A stretch of 64,000 bases of DNA from Pagrus major (lineage: Eukaryota; Chordata; Actinopteri; Spariformes; Sparidae), in NCBI RefSeq assembly GCF_040436345.1, contig NC_133218.1, positions 26,586,710 through 26,650,709 of the forward strand, in the 5' to 3' direction. A program made the translations under genes and the position numbers. The notes under the pieces were generated by a model. The model had not been told where the DNA came from and ran no database searches. It worked only from the letters and a program-made list of their open reading frames with translations. Numbering within the stretch: position 1 is the stretch's first letter; each line of letters opens with the position of its first letter. This document shows, piece by piece, positions 51,080 to 63,854 of the stretch.

Positions 51080-53294
51080 TCAACACTTTCCAGCAGTTTA
51101 TTAGGAACATCTGTAGTGTAGCTTTAACAATTAATCAAGGCAGCCATTAACTCTACACATAGAGGCAACTCAAATTCTGCTAAAACGATTTTTTTGTGCT
51201 GGGAAAGTATCAGCATGCACTCCCAACAGAGAGAAAAATAAAGCACTGTAACTGAAACTTGAGACTGACAAGGTTTCTACACATAGTTCTGTTTGAAGCA
51301 ACACGTTTCCCCGTGCCACTAAACAAGCAGGGAGCAGCTGTGCTCTATCTGAATTCAAGAACCACAAACTAGAAGTACTAATCTCAACACAAGAAATGTT
51401 GAAATTTAACATGAGTGTCAAAATCTTTATCAACAGAGGGAAATTATCCTTTAACTGATTAGATGTGGTGCAAAATATAGAGCATGTTATACTTGGGCAC
51501 AGTGTCATGTTCTGTACATTCTTCATCTACAGTACAAACTGTAACAGAATTAACCATCCGTCCATAAAAATAGTGAAACAAATCCTCTACGATAAAATGC
51601 TGCATAGCATTAATTTCAAGTGACAGAACAGAAATCTTTCCATAGAAACTATGGGGAACAATTAGGGACATTCCAGTAGTTCATGCAGTCATGATGGAAA
51701 TACAAATACAGGATGGATTAAACATGCAAAGCAAAGACCGAAAGGATTCTGGCAATTTTCAGTGTTTGTTCGTTTTCCAAAACATATTCTAGTGTGATCT
51801 GTTAATGAAGATAAAGCAGCAAATTGTTTTTAACAGAACTAAAGCTAATACTTGGGTTAAGGCACCAACGTAACAAAATTCACAAATAATCAAGGCCGAT
51901 AGCTCTAGGTTCCTTAGTAGAACATACTGCATGTGGTGCCTGTGCTTCATGAGGTAACTCAGTGCAACAGTGTAGTGAACAATATAATCAAAAGTTAAGT
52001 AGCTGGGAAAAGAGAAAGAAACTGATCAAATTAAAATACTGGCCAATTTTTAAAGCGTGGAAATCTGCCGATTATAACAGAAGATATTAAACAGGACTCC
52101 TTTCAGTCAAAATCAGGTGGCGAATACATACAACAACTCTATGCTAATCCTTGCTCTAATCCACTATGTGTTTCTGTACAGTAACATCACTGGATCACTA
52201 CAGCACTGAGTACTGCTGCTACTGTATACACTTACACCCAGCTAATGAATAAGTCAAAGACGACGACAGCCTAGTCTGCTTACTGACTTGACCTGACTGC
52301 TTAGCTATAGAGGCCCAGACACAAAAAAAAACTGTTTACACGACATCAAACTTCACAATCACATTTCAATGAAAAATGTGCAACGACTGACAAGACAAAC
52401 ATTTCATTTTTTATTTGTGACACGTCTGTAAGAGTAACGGTATGTGTCAGAGATGCATCTCAACGGCATTGAGCAAAGCCTTGTTCATTGTTAAAAGGCT
52501 TTGTGGGTTTTTATGTTAGAAAATATAAAGCTGATTCATAAAGCGGTTTCTCACTGCACAAGTTTTCCACTGGCTGCAAAGCTTACAGGATGTAATTGAG
52601 AGTTTATAGTTTTGCTGCCACTGACAAGGCGACATCAAAAAAGGCAGCCATCAGATACACAAGCTGAGAATAGATATTTTAATGCTTATGTCCTGCTGAC
52701 CAAGTGAAGGCTTCATGCACATTTCCAAAGATACGTACACTTTACGCACAGTGTTGTTTGCTGTACAGCTTAGATGAGATTGTTTCATGCAGTATATGCA
52801 CATCAGAAAGCTGTTATATATGGGTAACAATTTCTTAAGCCTTTTCATGACAGCCGCACACATCTAAAGATGTCATCCCTTTTAAGTGCAGATCTAACAT
52901 TAATGAAATGTTTCGAGTCATTTTTAAACTGCAAGTAAGACCAAACAGTGAAAACCAGTCATGGTGGTTATACACTGAAATGTATAAGAAGTAAACTGGC
53001 ATTTCAGACAAGACACATACAATATGTTACTTTATGTGCAAATAAATATGTAAACCGTCACAGGAGCTTATAATTCATGCCCATTGAGCTAATAAAGTGC
53101 AGCTGAGCTGTCAGGATATGCAGTATACCTGGAAAGGCTCTGGACATGATGTCTCCAGTGGAATGTTCAAAGACATTTTTCGCAGACTTCTTACTGCTAA
53201 GACAGTGGTCCGCTGGAGGACAGCGTAGACTGATTCCTCTCACAGGAAGCAGATGTGAGAAACCGGTACTGCAAAATCTTACGCTGAGAGGGCT
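51080..53294 (-). other. atmin: Probable ATMIN 3' UTR
   Basis: The sequence follows the ATMIN stop. The minus strand carries AATAAA at about 51097-51102, giving a 3' UTR of about 2.2 kb. No repeat or other coding exon is obvious. The end would lie only about 120 bp from the putative end of the convergent C16orf46 transcript. Confidence 0.5.
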
Positions 53295-56200
53295 TCAACT
53301 GTTGGGTTTCTCGGGCTGCTGAAAGAGAGCACAGAGCTCCTCACACGTCTGGGTTTCCACAGAGCTGAAATGGGACTCCATGTTCCACGCCATGTCTGCT
53401 GACAAGAAGTCATCCATGACAGTTTGTGTTTCGTTGCTCGTCAGGAAGAGGTGTCCCAGGCCTTCTGCCTGGCTGGGCACAGTCTGGGTCTCCGTGCTGT
53501 TCAGCAGCCTTCCGTGCTCACCATGACTGACGGGGGTCTGAGCAGAGAGGCCTGTGGCAAATGAAGGGAGATCAGTCTGGGTTTCAGTATCTGAGGACTC
53601 TGTGCTCATGGAAAAGCTCGAGTGTCGTAGGATGCTGCTCAGGGGCATGTGGCTTCCGGCACTCAGCAGGAAATTGAGGTCCGTCTGAGTTTGAATATCA
53701 AATAGCTCCAAGTCGCTAGCTTGGGTTCGTCCTTGGTCCACTTCATCCATCAGGAGAAAGTCCGTCTGGGTCTGGATGTCCAGAGACTCCAGTGGCGTGT
53801 CACCACCCAGTCCTCCCAGCTCGCTCTCCTCTGTCTGTGTTTGGATGTGCACAGCATTGAGAAACTCTTCAAAGTCAAAGTCGATGCCATTGGGTTGCTC
53901 CTGAACAGAGCCCAGACCTGACCCACAGCCTGCGGAGGCCTCTGTGAGCACCTGGTGGCCCGACATGCTGTCAGACAGAATGTTTTCTAGGTCATTCAAC
54001 AACGTCATTGTTTGGGTCTGGTTGTCTGCCATATTGTTTGAGTTGAGCTCATCTGTCTGCGCCCCAAAACACATACCGCCCGCTGACTTTGAGTCCCCAT
54101 ATATACTGCTTCCTGCTGCAGTGAGGGTGTCATCCATGTCCAGAGCTGTCTGGGTGGAGACACTAAGGGAGTCGCTGCCAAATAGTTCAGCGCACATGAT
54201 AGCCTGGTCCTGAGCCTTCTCCTCTGACTGTGGCATGGCGAAGTATGTCTGTGTCTGCCTGGTTCTGTAGGGGGGCACAGATGAGGAGGAGCACGGAGTT
54301 TGGCTCATGCACTGGCTGTCTGTCTGCGCTCCAATAGAGGATGTGACTTTGGCCCGGGAGGAGAATGTCTGGGTTTCAACACTGACCGGCAGGAGGACCT
54401 GGGCACTCACGCTGATGTCTGTTTGGGAGCAGGACGACACTGAGGACTCACCTACAGAGCACAAGCCTATTCCCTCCCCAACCCCCACTCCTGCGGGCAT
54501 TTTTGACAAGTACGATTTGTCCGTCTGAATGGTGGTGGAGGTGCTTCTTCCTCGCTGTCCTGCCGGGCTGCTGGCTGTGTCTTCTGCGCTTGCAGGGTCC
54601 AGACTAACCTGCACTCCTGTGCTAATGAGTCCCAGGCTAGAGCGGGAAGTCGGCATGCTGTCCTTGAAAACCAAACTCTTAGCATCAAGTTGGGGTACCA
54701 CAGCTCCCGTGGCCTGTGGCAGGAGTTGAAGGGTGCTGACGGAGCCTTGGCTGTCCACTGCCAGCACTACAGACCTCAGAGCTCCACTTTCTGTAGACGG
54801 AAGAAGGACAGGCAGGTGGGCAAGCTGCATCACAGGAACACTGACCAAAGCCATCTTGGGCTTCGGTAGGAGCAACTTCTGGAGGCTCCTACGTGGGTTT
54901 GAGTTCTGATTGACTGAGTCTGGGATGTGAACTGTTGTATCACAAGGGAGAGCAGTCTCTGTCAGCTCTTTACTGGCAGACATGATCTGACAGGTCGGCT
55001 CATTGATCTTAACCTTTTCAGAACCACTCAACAGTTTCTCCATCTTTCGCTTTTTTACTGGAGGAATTCTGAAACAAAACAAATCAGTAAAAATTATTTT
55101 TTTAGCCAAATTAAAGAAACAATAAAAATCACTCTAGGTCAAACATGTACATGCCTGTGTTCTGTAGGAATCTCGTGACCTGTCCTGTAGATATGTGAGA
55201 GTAGTGCGGCCCTGCTAGCATAGGGGCATCTACATGTACAGTGGTAAGTCTTCCCACAGTCTTCTATGTGCCTCTTAAGGTCCCACTCGGTGCTGTAGCC
55301 ATTGTTGCACTTGAAGCACTTGTGTTTCTTCTCTGCATGCATCTTCATGAAGTGCTAGAATGAAACAGATCATTAGAACACGATTGCTTTAAACACAAGT
55401 TTTTTTAACATCATTACCAACTTAAAGAATGCAGAGGTTTAAGATAAAAATACAACATTAAAAACCTCACAGGACACTAAGACACAAAATCAAAGCAACA
55501 GGAATCTTTCTTGTCTAGTGATCCAAAAATAGCCACAGTCCACTGTATCATTTAGGAAAAAAAGGGAAATTAGGGCATTTTTTCCCCAATGTTTTGCAGA
55601 TCTTGATGCTCCAGCTGTCAGAGAACAAATGTTAATGCTTATGGTGGATGGAAAGAAACACAAAGAGCTTTTTTTTTAATTGAATGTTTTATAGTTATGC
55701 ACAGTGCATGTTCTGTTTGGTTTTAAGTAAGTAAACTTCTTTAACATCTTGCATCATTTTAAGTGAAGAGGCTTTGAGTCATCCAGAAACTGTAGGGTGG
55801 CAGTAAAACTTAAATCCATTTCACCATATAGGAAAGAGGTTAGAGGCTAGCAATGTGAGAGGATTTTATTAAGCAGAAGGCTTATAAATCGTGCAAACAT
55901 ATTCTGTATTGCTCAACACTTGGCCATAGAAAAGTAGATAAACTCAGTGTTACATCGCTCCTGTAAAATTGATTTTTGTAAGATAATTGGTGCTGAATAA
56001 TACATTACGAGCTACTCCACAGAACTGACACCACATAAATTTATCCCACTGATTGCACAGAAAGGTTACAGGGTATTGGAAAAAGGCTTACTTGTTTAAC
56101 CAGGGAGAACTGGGAGAAAGGTCTGTTTGGTCCCCTGGGACAACCCTCAATTGGACAGCAGTAGAGCTTCTGAGAGCCCTTCATGTCCTTTCTGACCGTG

Positions 56201-59200
56201 GGATTGACCATACCATCCTGAGGGTGACGATGCCAGTGAAAAGAGACAAAAAGAGAGGACAAAGCAGAGGGATATTTGCATTATAGATTGTATATCATAT
56301 CGTACAGTGAGTGATATAGAATATTGTAAATTCCTAAATCACCACAAATATAAGCCACCAACAGAAAGGCCTGTAGTGCTTTCAAGCCTTTTAAGAGATA
56401 GAGCAAAGTTTTAAGTTAGCTGTCTAACAGGTTTACCTTGTGACTGACTATCAAGATTTTAACTGATGATCTGACGTTTTACTTGACCTACAATTTGTCT
56501 TAGAGAAACTGCTGTAAGTGGCACTAAGTGTCAACTACTCTGTACACCTAAAAAATACAAAAAAGTATCTTTTGTGCAAATGTTTTACTCTTATTTCAAA
56601 GGCATCATTATTATGCCTACAGAAATAGAAGTGATGGCTGTACATTTCCTTGCTTTCCTTAATAAGTGTAGGTAAATATTATATAACCTAATACAGTAGA
56701 GCTTGCTTTACATAACAGAGAAATAATGAGCCTGGTAGTACACAGGGTTTAACAGTGATGTACCACTCCTCCTCCTCCTCATTAGGTCCCCAGGCGGACT
56801 TGCTAAAGCAGCTGTCAGCACGTTGTATATTCAAAGTCAATGAATAGCGTACTTATCGCAGATAACAGCAACTAGAATGAATGTACCCTGCATACTGAAA
56901 ACAGACAAAACCATCACGCTCCATAACGGTCATAAATACTGCAGCCTTCTGGTGGTCAAGGTCACCTCCTTCTGCTGTAACACTGGAGGGAGCACAACAG
57001 CTAGAGCTGACAAACACCCTCCGGCTCATCATGAGGAGTTAGCATTAATAGACATTTTGCTAACAATGAACGCTCTGGCAGTTGGCTTCAGCTACATTAT
57101 CTGTTCCTTGGCTGAAGTCTGAGTCATGTCAAGACGTTTTTTGCCATCAGTCAGTATTCTGGCTGAAAGCAAAATGAGGGAGCAAGCACAGACTCAGAAT
57201 CGTCGTTGCAACACCAGGGTCAATCCGCAGCATTTCAAGTGGCAATTTTTATCGTGATAAGTCAGACTAATAGTCCAATTCTGCTCCTTCTTACTGCTGG
57301 GCTGAGGTAAGTGATGTGGACAGGAAGACGGCCACGAGCCAAGCCGTAACAGTCACATTAAACATATGAAAGGAGTCTGAACTGGGCTGACTGAACGAGC
57401 TCAAACGAAATGCATCGGTCTTCATGATCAGGTAGAGAGAGTCATCAGCAAATACATTACTCCTGTGCGACGATGCAGTTGAGCTACAGCAGCGTTAAAG
57501 TGGATGTAATAGAAACAGATATGGCGTCCAACATCATGCCTCAGTCTTACAGTCCGACTTCATGAATAATGCAGATGACAAAGCATAGAGAGTGAGCTCT
57601 TCCAGCATTTAAAGATGCAATATATACAGATTTTAGATGAAAAATTTAAAAAATGTACAAAGATTAGCAACAGAATTTGAAAAAAAATAACGTAAGGTTA
57701 AACTAGCTAGCCCCAGCCCCCCCTGGTCCAGGGCTCCTGTGCTAACAGTGTAAACACCAACACTCCCCTATTCTCCGAGTTCTGGTCCGGACCACTAGCT
57801 GCATGGCTAACTGAGCTAACTCACCACCGGCAGCTACAGTTAGTGGTTACTCTGGTGATACAGTACACTGCCCCCTATTTGTTTTGAGTATGAATTCGAC
57901 AGGTGGCCAATTCTTACATAATGCACCTTTAAAGAACTTTGTCATCATATCAACTAGAATATATAATTGATACTATTCATATTATATATAAAATTTTGTC
58001 AATCGTATCCTGGTGTGCACTGGAATATTGATTTTTTTTTATCTACTGTGATCTGCCCTGTACTCGCTGCACCCAGTTTCATGTAGATACGGACCCCCCT
58101 TCAATTTGAATCTGCCATTACTCTCAAGAAGGATTAATGACAAATGACAATGACAAATATAAGCTATTTAGTTTCCCGTATCTTTGTTTGTTTACACCTG
58201 TAATGATAGAGCATTGAAGTAAAACAGGCCTGTATTAAATTATGACTGACTAAGTAAGACTTTGTCAAATTCATATGGTGGGGCCTTTAAACACTCTTCT
58301 GGCAGGGCCACATGGACGTGCACGTCTAAGAGCTCATTCAAATTCTAACATTCACCTATTCCTAACAAAGAGCTTAGTCTACTGCAGGACAAAAGGCAGC
58401 CTTTCCCAGCAAAGAACTTCATTCATGGAGGGGAAACAGTGAATTGCTGCCTCCCACGAAAGAGCCCAACACAGTGACAACACGAGAACCAGGGTCCACA
58501 GTAGTCTTTAGTCCAAATGCTGTTACTGCCTCCACTTTGCTGACTGTTTGGTCCTGGAAATAGACTGGATGAATATGAGACAATGAATATCACTTGTGGT
58601 GAAAAGATCATAACGTCACGATGATAAAAACAGATGTATCCCTAAGATGAGATATTCCTCTAATCTCTGCTAACAACTACAAATCGTCCAGTAGAGGAAA
58701 TCTGAGGATGTGTATGATCAGACATTGCAGTTAGAAACCGTCATCACGTGCGATCAAAGTCATTCATTGATGACATCAGCGGCTAATTACAAGGTAGCTA
58801 GCTCGCCTAACTTACCGGTTAACGTTGCTAGTTAGATAAATGTTGGCGAGCTTCAAACACATTTAAAAAAAAAGAAAAACTAGGTGAACTTTTACCCGAC
58901 GTCGTGTTCGCGAAGCATCACTACTATTGCTAAAAACGAAGTTGTTACGGATGACTTGCGTTTTCCACGACAGTGTTTTCACGATCCTGAGTTAGCCGAG
59001 TTAGCATTGCAGTTACCTAGGTTACACCCCTAAACCATATGAGCATTAAAACAGCTTTTAACACCTTTATTTACCTTTATTCTGTGTGACTTAACAAGAT
59101 GCATGTTCAATGCAGGTGTGTTGGGGAGAATCTTGCCACATCCTTCCACGGTGCAGAGGATGTTCGTCCTCACTTCTTTGGTCAGCTCCGTGATGGTGGG

Positions 59201-59305
59201 TTTGATTATTTCCCGTGACTGCGACAGAGACTCTCCGTGACATTTCTGACTGTCCGTAGCAGCGTTATCTCTGTTATTCACCTTACCCGTTGCAGAGGCA
59301 GCCAT
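53295..59305 (-). CDS. atmin: ATM interactor (ATMIN/ASCIZ), zinc-finger transcription factor
   Basis: Four exons: 59075-59305, 56092-56217, 55155-55354, 53295-55068. All phases agree, giving 776 residues (human about 823). ATMIN acts in the nucleus: it binds ATM, activates the dynein light chain gene DYNLL1, and is in turn bound and inhibited by DYNLL1. Four zinc fingers are visible: C51-C56-H69-H74, C98-C103-H120-H125, C132-C135-H148-C152, and a Cys-rich fourth at 158-179. A basic KKRK lies at 191-194. The C-terminal 400 residues carry more than ten TQT motifs, the dynein light chain docking sites, many in ETQT or IQTQT form. The start was chosen at MAAS, as in human; two in-frame ATGs lie 7 and 18 codons upstream. 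Intron 3 (86 bp) appears to use a GC donor. Confidence 0.96.
55069..55154 (-). other. atmin: Non-canonical GC-AG intron in ATMIN
   Basis: The conserved peptide EHR-IPP-VKKRKM is restored only if exon 3 ends at 55155 (CACAG) and exon 4 starts at 55068 (AATTCC). The intron then starts GCATGT and ends CAG. The nearby GT dinucleotides at 55146-55147 and further in give the wrong phase. GC-AG introns are a small minority in vertebrates and usually keep an AG before the donor, as here. Confidence 0.75.
56218..59074 (-). other. atmin: ATMIN intron 1
   Basis: This is a 2.86-kb intron with an AAG|GTAAAT donor and a CTCAG acceptor. It contains a MITE at 57608-57933. No other exon or RNA gene is seen inside. 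Confidence 0.8.
57608..57933. mobile_element. MITE, 326 bp, in ATMIN intron 1
   Basis: The left end TTTAAAGATGCAATATA and the reverse complement of the right end TTTAAAGGTGCATTATG match at 13 of 17 positions. The interior is non-coding, with a C-rich core near 57712-57730. The TTTAAA start resembles the MITE at 24275, but the interiors do not match. Confidence 0.65.
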
Positions 59306-59470
59306 GTTTCTGTGTTGACAGTCCATTCTGTGTTTGGCAGAGAGCCCCAGAAGCAGCATTGAATGAGCTGTGACATAACGTCCCTCAGCTTTGCCTGAAA
59401 GGCTGCTGTGCCACCTTCCACCAAGACGTTTAGGGCACTTTAGCCTACGTCACATCCGGTAGTACTATAC
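59306..59470 (-). promoter_or_regulatory. atmin: ATMIN promoter region
   Basis: Immediately upstream of the ATMIN start, a CRE-like TACGTCA is fused to an ETS-type ATCCGG (about 59446-59459). A second ETS-like TTCCG follows near 59474. There is no TATA box. This is the usual make-up of a housekeeping-type vertebrate promoter. Confidence 0.5.
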
Positions 59471-60018
59471 TACTTCCGTTTACCAAAATAAGGGTCACTA
59501 TCAGTTTCCTTATGTAAATCATTTTTTGATTTGAAAAGGCCTTATTTATTTCAGTTTTTTGAGAGAATGCTACAACACTGTTTTGCAGTGACGCTCCAGA
59601 AATGTTTTGTGAATGACAAAACTTCACCCAACTTTGTATAGGCATGGGGGTGGGTAGATGAGTGAATTGTCATCTTTAGGTGAACTTTTTCTTGCTGCAA
59701 CCTAAAGTGTTGAGTTAAAACAGTATAAATTTGTCTCACACAGAAAGCCTTTGAGGTATTAATTGTTCAAACCACACACACATTGCTATTGTGGGTTGTA
59801 GCTGATATTAAAACAAAGAGTGTTCTAAGGAGAGCTTCATCTAAACATCCTTTCTGTAATTTAGAAAGTGTCCCCATTACAATCCACCCTAACCCTATGT
59901 CCCACTCGTGGTTTATTCTTACATAGGCAATTTTATATAAGAAATGCTTCAGTCAAAAAAGATCTGTTTTGCTTTTTGCCATAGCTTTTGGGTGGCATCA
60001 CAGATCTAAAGGATGATG

Positions 60019-60057
<39 letters not shown>

Positions 60058-60571
60058 GGCCATAGTCAGTGTAAAGATACCAACTTCACTGGGCTTACAC
60101 AAACTGCTGAAGCCTCATATTAGCTTTGTCTAGACTTTGGAATTAATTTTAGCAGAGACTTTGGATTTTGTACCCAGTCTCTTACAGTTACTGTTAGGAA
60201 GGTAGTTACAGTTACAGTTGTGTTAAGAAGGGATCTCATGAGACAAGATACAAAAAATCAAGAATATTAAAAAAAACATGCTTTTATATTCAATTTGGAC
60301 TGATGACAGTATCATATTTACAAACAGAAGAGGATAAAATGACTATCTATTGAAAACTACTGACATATGTGCAACTAGAAGCACATTAAGACAGAAGAGG
60401 ACATGACTGGAATCATAAATCAGAATCAGAAGCCAGGAAGCCATGACTCTTCTGAAGACATGTTATCAAGGATATCAATGATAGAATGGTAAAAGCAAGA
60501 GATGTGTGGACTGGATGAAGCAGAAATAAAAGTGGGCCACACTGAGTCCTTTAAATCAAGTCTGTTGCCCA
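59471..60571. other. Interval between ATMIN promoter and CENPN stop
   Basis: No coding exon is seen. The right part is probably the CENPN 3' UTR. No canonical AATAAA is obvious close to the stop on the minus strand; TTTATA near 60283 on plus would read TATAAA on minus, a weak variant. An AAT trinucleotide repeat lies at 60013-60056. Confidence 0.45.
60013..60056. repeat. AAT trinucleotide microsatellite
   Basis: About 13 AAT units led by three GAT units. Confidence 0.95.
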
Positions 60572-63500
60572 TCAGTTCTGTGGTTGCCGTGTTTGTGTGG
60601 AGGGACCAGAGCCATTGTCTGTGATGACAAAATAATTCCTTCCTTTTTGGAGAATAGATGAGAGCAGAGGTGTGACAGGGGTGGAGGCAATTCCTGTAAA
60701 ATATAAAAATACATTCAATTAGTTACTTAGATTAGTTAATTAGTTAAACCAACTTTAAAAAAAACAACCTGTAATCACAATTATCTATGTTACAGAAAAA
60801 CACCTCATTAGAAACTCACACCTCCAGTGCACCCACCATGACATATTCATGATCTAACCTCTAGAGCGTGATTGTGCCCTCCTGTGGTCAATTATGGAAT
60901 TGCAAGGAGCATGCAGCATTCAAAAGTATTTACTGTTTTACTGAATTATTTCAGAAATTCTTAGTACCTGAAGATGCACAGTGTCTGAGTGACTCCAGGA
61001 GGTTGGTGCTTGCAAATTTGACAACACAGCTGAAAGACTCCTCACGCTCTGTCATCGTCTTGTTGGTGTGGTCTCTGAATTTTGTTTCCAGCTGAGGAAA
61101 GAGGAACACCAAATATAATTTGGAATATCAGAGCTGGATTTTTGCATCTTTGAACTGATACAATGAAACAGCATTATGCTCTGTTTTTCTATGACTTTGA
61201 TGTTCAGCTATTGATATTTTAAAAACACAAGCATGCCTCAGGGTACCTTGTAAACTACAGACTGAAGCTGAGGTAACGTCCCATCACCAAAGGCCTCACA
61301 GGCCATCTGAAGTCTGTTTGCTGCAGGCTCAGCTTGTTCTTTTTCTATGTGTGGGTCTGTAAATACAAACAAAGCCAAAGAAATGAAATCCCAGTGCAGA
61401 ATTCTACCAGAGGTACGCATTAAGACCATATACATTAAGTTCAACAACCAGTCAAATTAAAAAAATTAAAGCGGCTTTGGTCAGATTAAATTATTTGATA
61501 AACATACTTGAGTCAACTTGGTTCCTTTCTCCAAGAGGGCTGGGGTACATAGTGGGGAACACCTAGAGACAAGGAATCAAGATCAAAATACACCCAAAAA
61601 CAAAATTCACAAAATACACCAGTTCAACCTTTTTGTTTATATGAACAACTATCTTGGAGAAGATACATGGGCTTTTTTCATTAAGGGTTATAATAAGGTA
61701 ACACTTGATTAACAGTCACATAAACTGTGACTTGGTGTGTTCAAAGTTTGCTTGATGTTATCAGACCATACCAAGTGATGGTTCTGTAATGAAGTGATAA
61801 TTCTGATCATATTTGACCAGTTAAACAACTAGTTTGTTACAGAAAACCTCCACTTAAACGTCTTTGTCCAAACTAGTCGTTTGAAAGTTAAGAACATGGC
61901 ATACATCTACAAAACATCTAAGTGCAAAGGTCAAACTTGAATCAGGAAGTAATTCTGCAACAAAATTGACATTTACAATGATATAATGTTCGACCTCTGA
62001 CAGAATTTCCCATAAAGGACAATGGTACAGCAAGTGGGGGGAAAAAAACAGGAAATACAGAGCTTTGTTGTTGTTGTTTTTTTTTAAAGTTAGAAATGGA
62101 AGTAATTTAGTATCTGTTGTAATCAGAGCAGTCCTACCTGTTGATATTTCCTCATCAGTAGGTCCCTGATGGCAGTGAGTTTCCGTCCACTGAGGTTGGC
62201 ATCCTTGATAGCTCGATATCTGGCTGACAGAACCAAAGCCTGAAAAGGTGCATCACTTTTAGAGGGGAAAAGACAGAGGAAAAAAAACACAAAACAAGAA
62301 CAGCTACCTGGTAACTGTACAAACAATGTCAGGGATTGAATATAGAAATCATTCCTCACCTGTGACAACAGGGGCTTTTGCTTGGAAGTCAGGCTGGTCA
62401 CAAAGACATATGGGGTTTGAAGGTGGTGAACAACATATGTTGGTTTCAGGTGGTTGGGCCGAGAGAAGCTGTCTCCCCATGCAATTCGAATCCATACAGC
62501 TTCGTCTGTGTGCTTCTTAATTTTGACGGACACCTTGAAAGCAATGTGAACTTTTAATATATGACATATAACACGTCGAAGCACATAGAAAGATGCAGCT
62601 GTATAATTAGCAATATTCTGTAACTTTCATAAGGAGGAACATCTTGCTTACAGGTCTCACAAGCTCCCTGAGGTGAGATTTAAATTGTTCCTTGAACTGT
62701 GTCAGCTCTACAGAGTTGGCATCATCTGGAAAACAGAGAAAATATAAACATACATTTAACACAGGCTAAATCTATTTCATCCAAATCCAGATTTCAATGT
62801 AATGGTGCAGCCATAGAAATGCCAATATGGGTTTGAATAGCAAACTCGACTTAATCATGAAGTTGCTTTTTAATTCCCTGGAACAAACAGGTGAGGGATA
62901 TATGAGAGAGACTTACAGAAAATGTGCAAAAACGGTGCTTTTTAACTGCATAAAACATGAAACCCAGGCTCTTTCAACCAGAACAAGCCTCTGGGGTGGA
63001 ATGAAAAGCTGCAGACTTTCAGTTTTAACATACCTTCTGGGTCCATGAGCTGGAAGGCATACCACATTCCCTGGTTTGGATTGTCAATCACATCTGAGAA
63101 GCAATGAAACCAAAGCAACACAAGAAGCACTGTTAGACTGATGGCAAGGCTAAGTAAGTCTGAATAAGAAACATTTTCATTGGACTCACTTGTCATCTCG
63201 AGTTCTGTGATGTGTTTAGCTGTGAACCCATTTTCCTGTAACGAAAACAAGTGAGGTTATGCACGCAAACACAAGCTAAATCCAAACTAAGTAGAAACCA
63301 CTGTAAAACAAATGTGGCAAATTTGTGTAAAACGATTTCACAGCCCACTCGAGCCAGCATTTTGATTATGAGCATGTTGTTAGTTCGGCTAACAACCAGT
63401 TCTTACACTGTATACTAAACACAACAGCGTGTATTTCAGGAAAAAAACACCACATACCTCGCAGATCGCCAATAACTTCTCCGTTAACGCCCATTTTGGC

Positions 63501-63628
63501 TCAGTGAAATCCATGGATCTCTGCTGGGCCGCGGTCAGACGGCCCCACTTCTCCAGCGTTGTTCTGAGCGTTTGGGCCGGTATCCGCCGAACGAGTCGCT
63601 GCAGTAAGCGTTTCGAAGAATCGTCCAT
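60572..63628 (-). CDS. cenpn: Centromere protein N
   Basis: Ten exons: 63458-63628, 63190-63235, 63034-63093, 62652-62725, 62360-62533, 62138-62239, 61508-61562, 61247-61356, 60968-61091, 60572-60693. Every donor is GT, every acceptor AG, and all phases agree, giving 345 residues (human 339). CENP-N reads CENP-A nucleosomes at centromeres and pairs with CENP-L in the constitutive inner kinetochore network. The N-terminal region (MDDSSKRLLQRLVRRIPAQT...) corresponds to the pyrin-like nucleosome-binding domain. The central AVWIRIAWG and KPTYVVHHLQTPY blocks and the closing PLLSSILQKGRNYF block match human CENPN closely. The extra C-terminal tail is polar. It is complete, with no breaks seen. 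The gene lies downstream of ATMIN's promoter on the same strand, the same arrangement as in human. Confidence 0.97.
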
Positions 63629-63800
63629 TCTTCCTCAGATAGTTATCGATATCTAACCTTTGCTTTTGTGTCAAAATGTAAGCTCCGTGAAGTGTCCACG
63701 GTGACGGCAGTACAGTCTAAAAACATTACAAACAAACCGCCGACAACAGAGCGCATGAATCGACCAATCAGATGCCACCGGAAGTCTTACGCGCTCCCTG
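63629..63800 (-). promoter_or_regulatory. cenpn: CENPN promoter region
   Basis: The region lies directly upstream of the CENPN start. It has a CCAAT box on the plus strand (63764-63768) and an ETS-type ACCGGAAGT (about 63777-63785). CCAAT/NF-Y sites are usual in promoters of cell-cycle genes. In human a divergent gene, CMC2, starts nearby; only 200 bp remain here and I see no exon of it. Confidence 0.5.
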
Positions 63801-63802
63801 TA

Positions 63803-63816
63803 GCGCCCTCTGTTGT
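63803..63816 (-). promoter_or_regulatory. Candidate CTCF site beyond CENPN
   Basis: On the minus strand the sequence ACAACAGAGGGCGC fits the CTCF motif CCASYAGRKGGCRS at 12 of 14 positions, including the full AGAGGGCGC core. Confidence 0.4.
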
Positions 63817-63854
63817 GTTGGAGTCGTAATAACGCCGCTGCTGCTAGGAGCTAC

